Shown here piece by piece: positions 6,824-6,919 of a DNA stretch of 6,919 nt (the stretch's first letter is position 1; each line of letters starts with the position of its first letter). Source of the DNA: Bacteroidota bacterium (GTDB taxonomy: Bacteria; Bacteroidota; Bacteroidia; Bacteroidales; Prolixibacteraceae); the NCBI GenBank assembly GCA_023488865.1, contig JAMDDG010000194.1, positions 1 through 6,919 of the forward strand, written 5' to 3'. Below the pieces are notes generated by a model that worked only from the letters and a program-made list of their open reading frames with translations, had not been told where the DNA came from and searched no databases. Both the position numbers and the translations under genes were made by a program.

Positions 6824-6919
6824 TGTGGCAGCATAGGGCTTTTGTTTTGTTTGACAACGTAATATTACTGATCTTAGTAAAATAAACAAATTTTCATGCT
6901 GCTTTTTTGTCTCCTATTC

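Larger units (their letters stand above)
6661..6919. other. Non-coding upstream region, no convincing gene
   Basis: These 259 bp separate the first gene of the leftward cluster from whatever lies beyond the right edge. Open frames on the minus strand (for example 6674-6889, from a TTG) are short and resemble no family I recognise. The part nearest the cluster (6661-6692) is very A/T-rich and contains the inverted repeat listed separately. No TAnnTTTG element for leftward transcription was found, so the promoter of the cluster is either of another type or lies further upstream. A rightward promoter-like element is present at 6794-6823. Confidence 0.55.

Noticed and set aside
6874..6897. Possible seven-codon leader peptide (MKICLFY) with AGGAG 12 nt upstream on the minus strand
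   Set aside because: It is very short, the spacing is long for a ribosome-binding site, it lies over 200 bp from the next gene, and no attenuator-like hairpins follow it.

Overview
The window looks like part of a carbohydrate-degradation gene cluster from a member of the Bacteroidota. The grounds are: AT-rich intergenic DNA; mostly A/T-rich translation starts without a strong Shine-Dalgarno sequence; a TACCTTTG promoter-like element of the Bacteroidota type; and several secreted sulfatases next to twin-arginine-exported Gfo/Idh/MocA and TIM-barrel sugar enzymes. The genus cannot be read from this sequence. No SusC/SusD pair, glycoside hydrolase, regulator, tRNA, rRNA, CRISPR array or insertion sequence is visible.

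All five recognisable genes lie on the minus strand and read right to left. In transcription order they are: a Tat-exported, probably lipid-anchored TIM-barrel sugar isomerase/epimerase-like protein (5620-6660); a Tat-exported Gfo/Idh/MocA oxidoreductase (3986-5470); a cysteine-type arylsulfatase with a C-terminal beta-rich accessory domain (2107-3891); a second cysteine-type sulfatase with a C-terminal HEAT-like region (201-2075); and the N-terminus of a third sulfatase that runs off the left edge (1-188). The gaps shrink along the cluster (149, 94, 31 and 12 bp) and none holds an obvious terminator, which fits one transcript. The right-hand 259 bp (6661-6919) has no convincing gene. It carries a candidate rightward promoter for a gene beyond the edge.

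Every encoded protein has an N-terminal export signal, so the chemistry is expected in the periplasm or at an envelope surface. Three sulfatases of different subtypes would strip different sulfate esters or sulfamates from a sulfated glycan. The oxidoreductase and TIM-barrel protein are the types of enzyme used in the non-hydrolytic, 3-keto-sugar route of glycoside cleavage described in gut Bacteroidota. The working inference is a module that desulfates a sulfated oligosaccharide and then oxidises and cleaves or epimerises it. The substrate is unknown.
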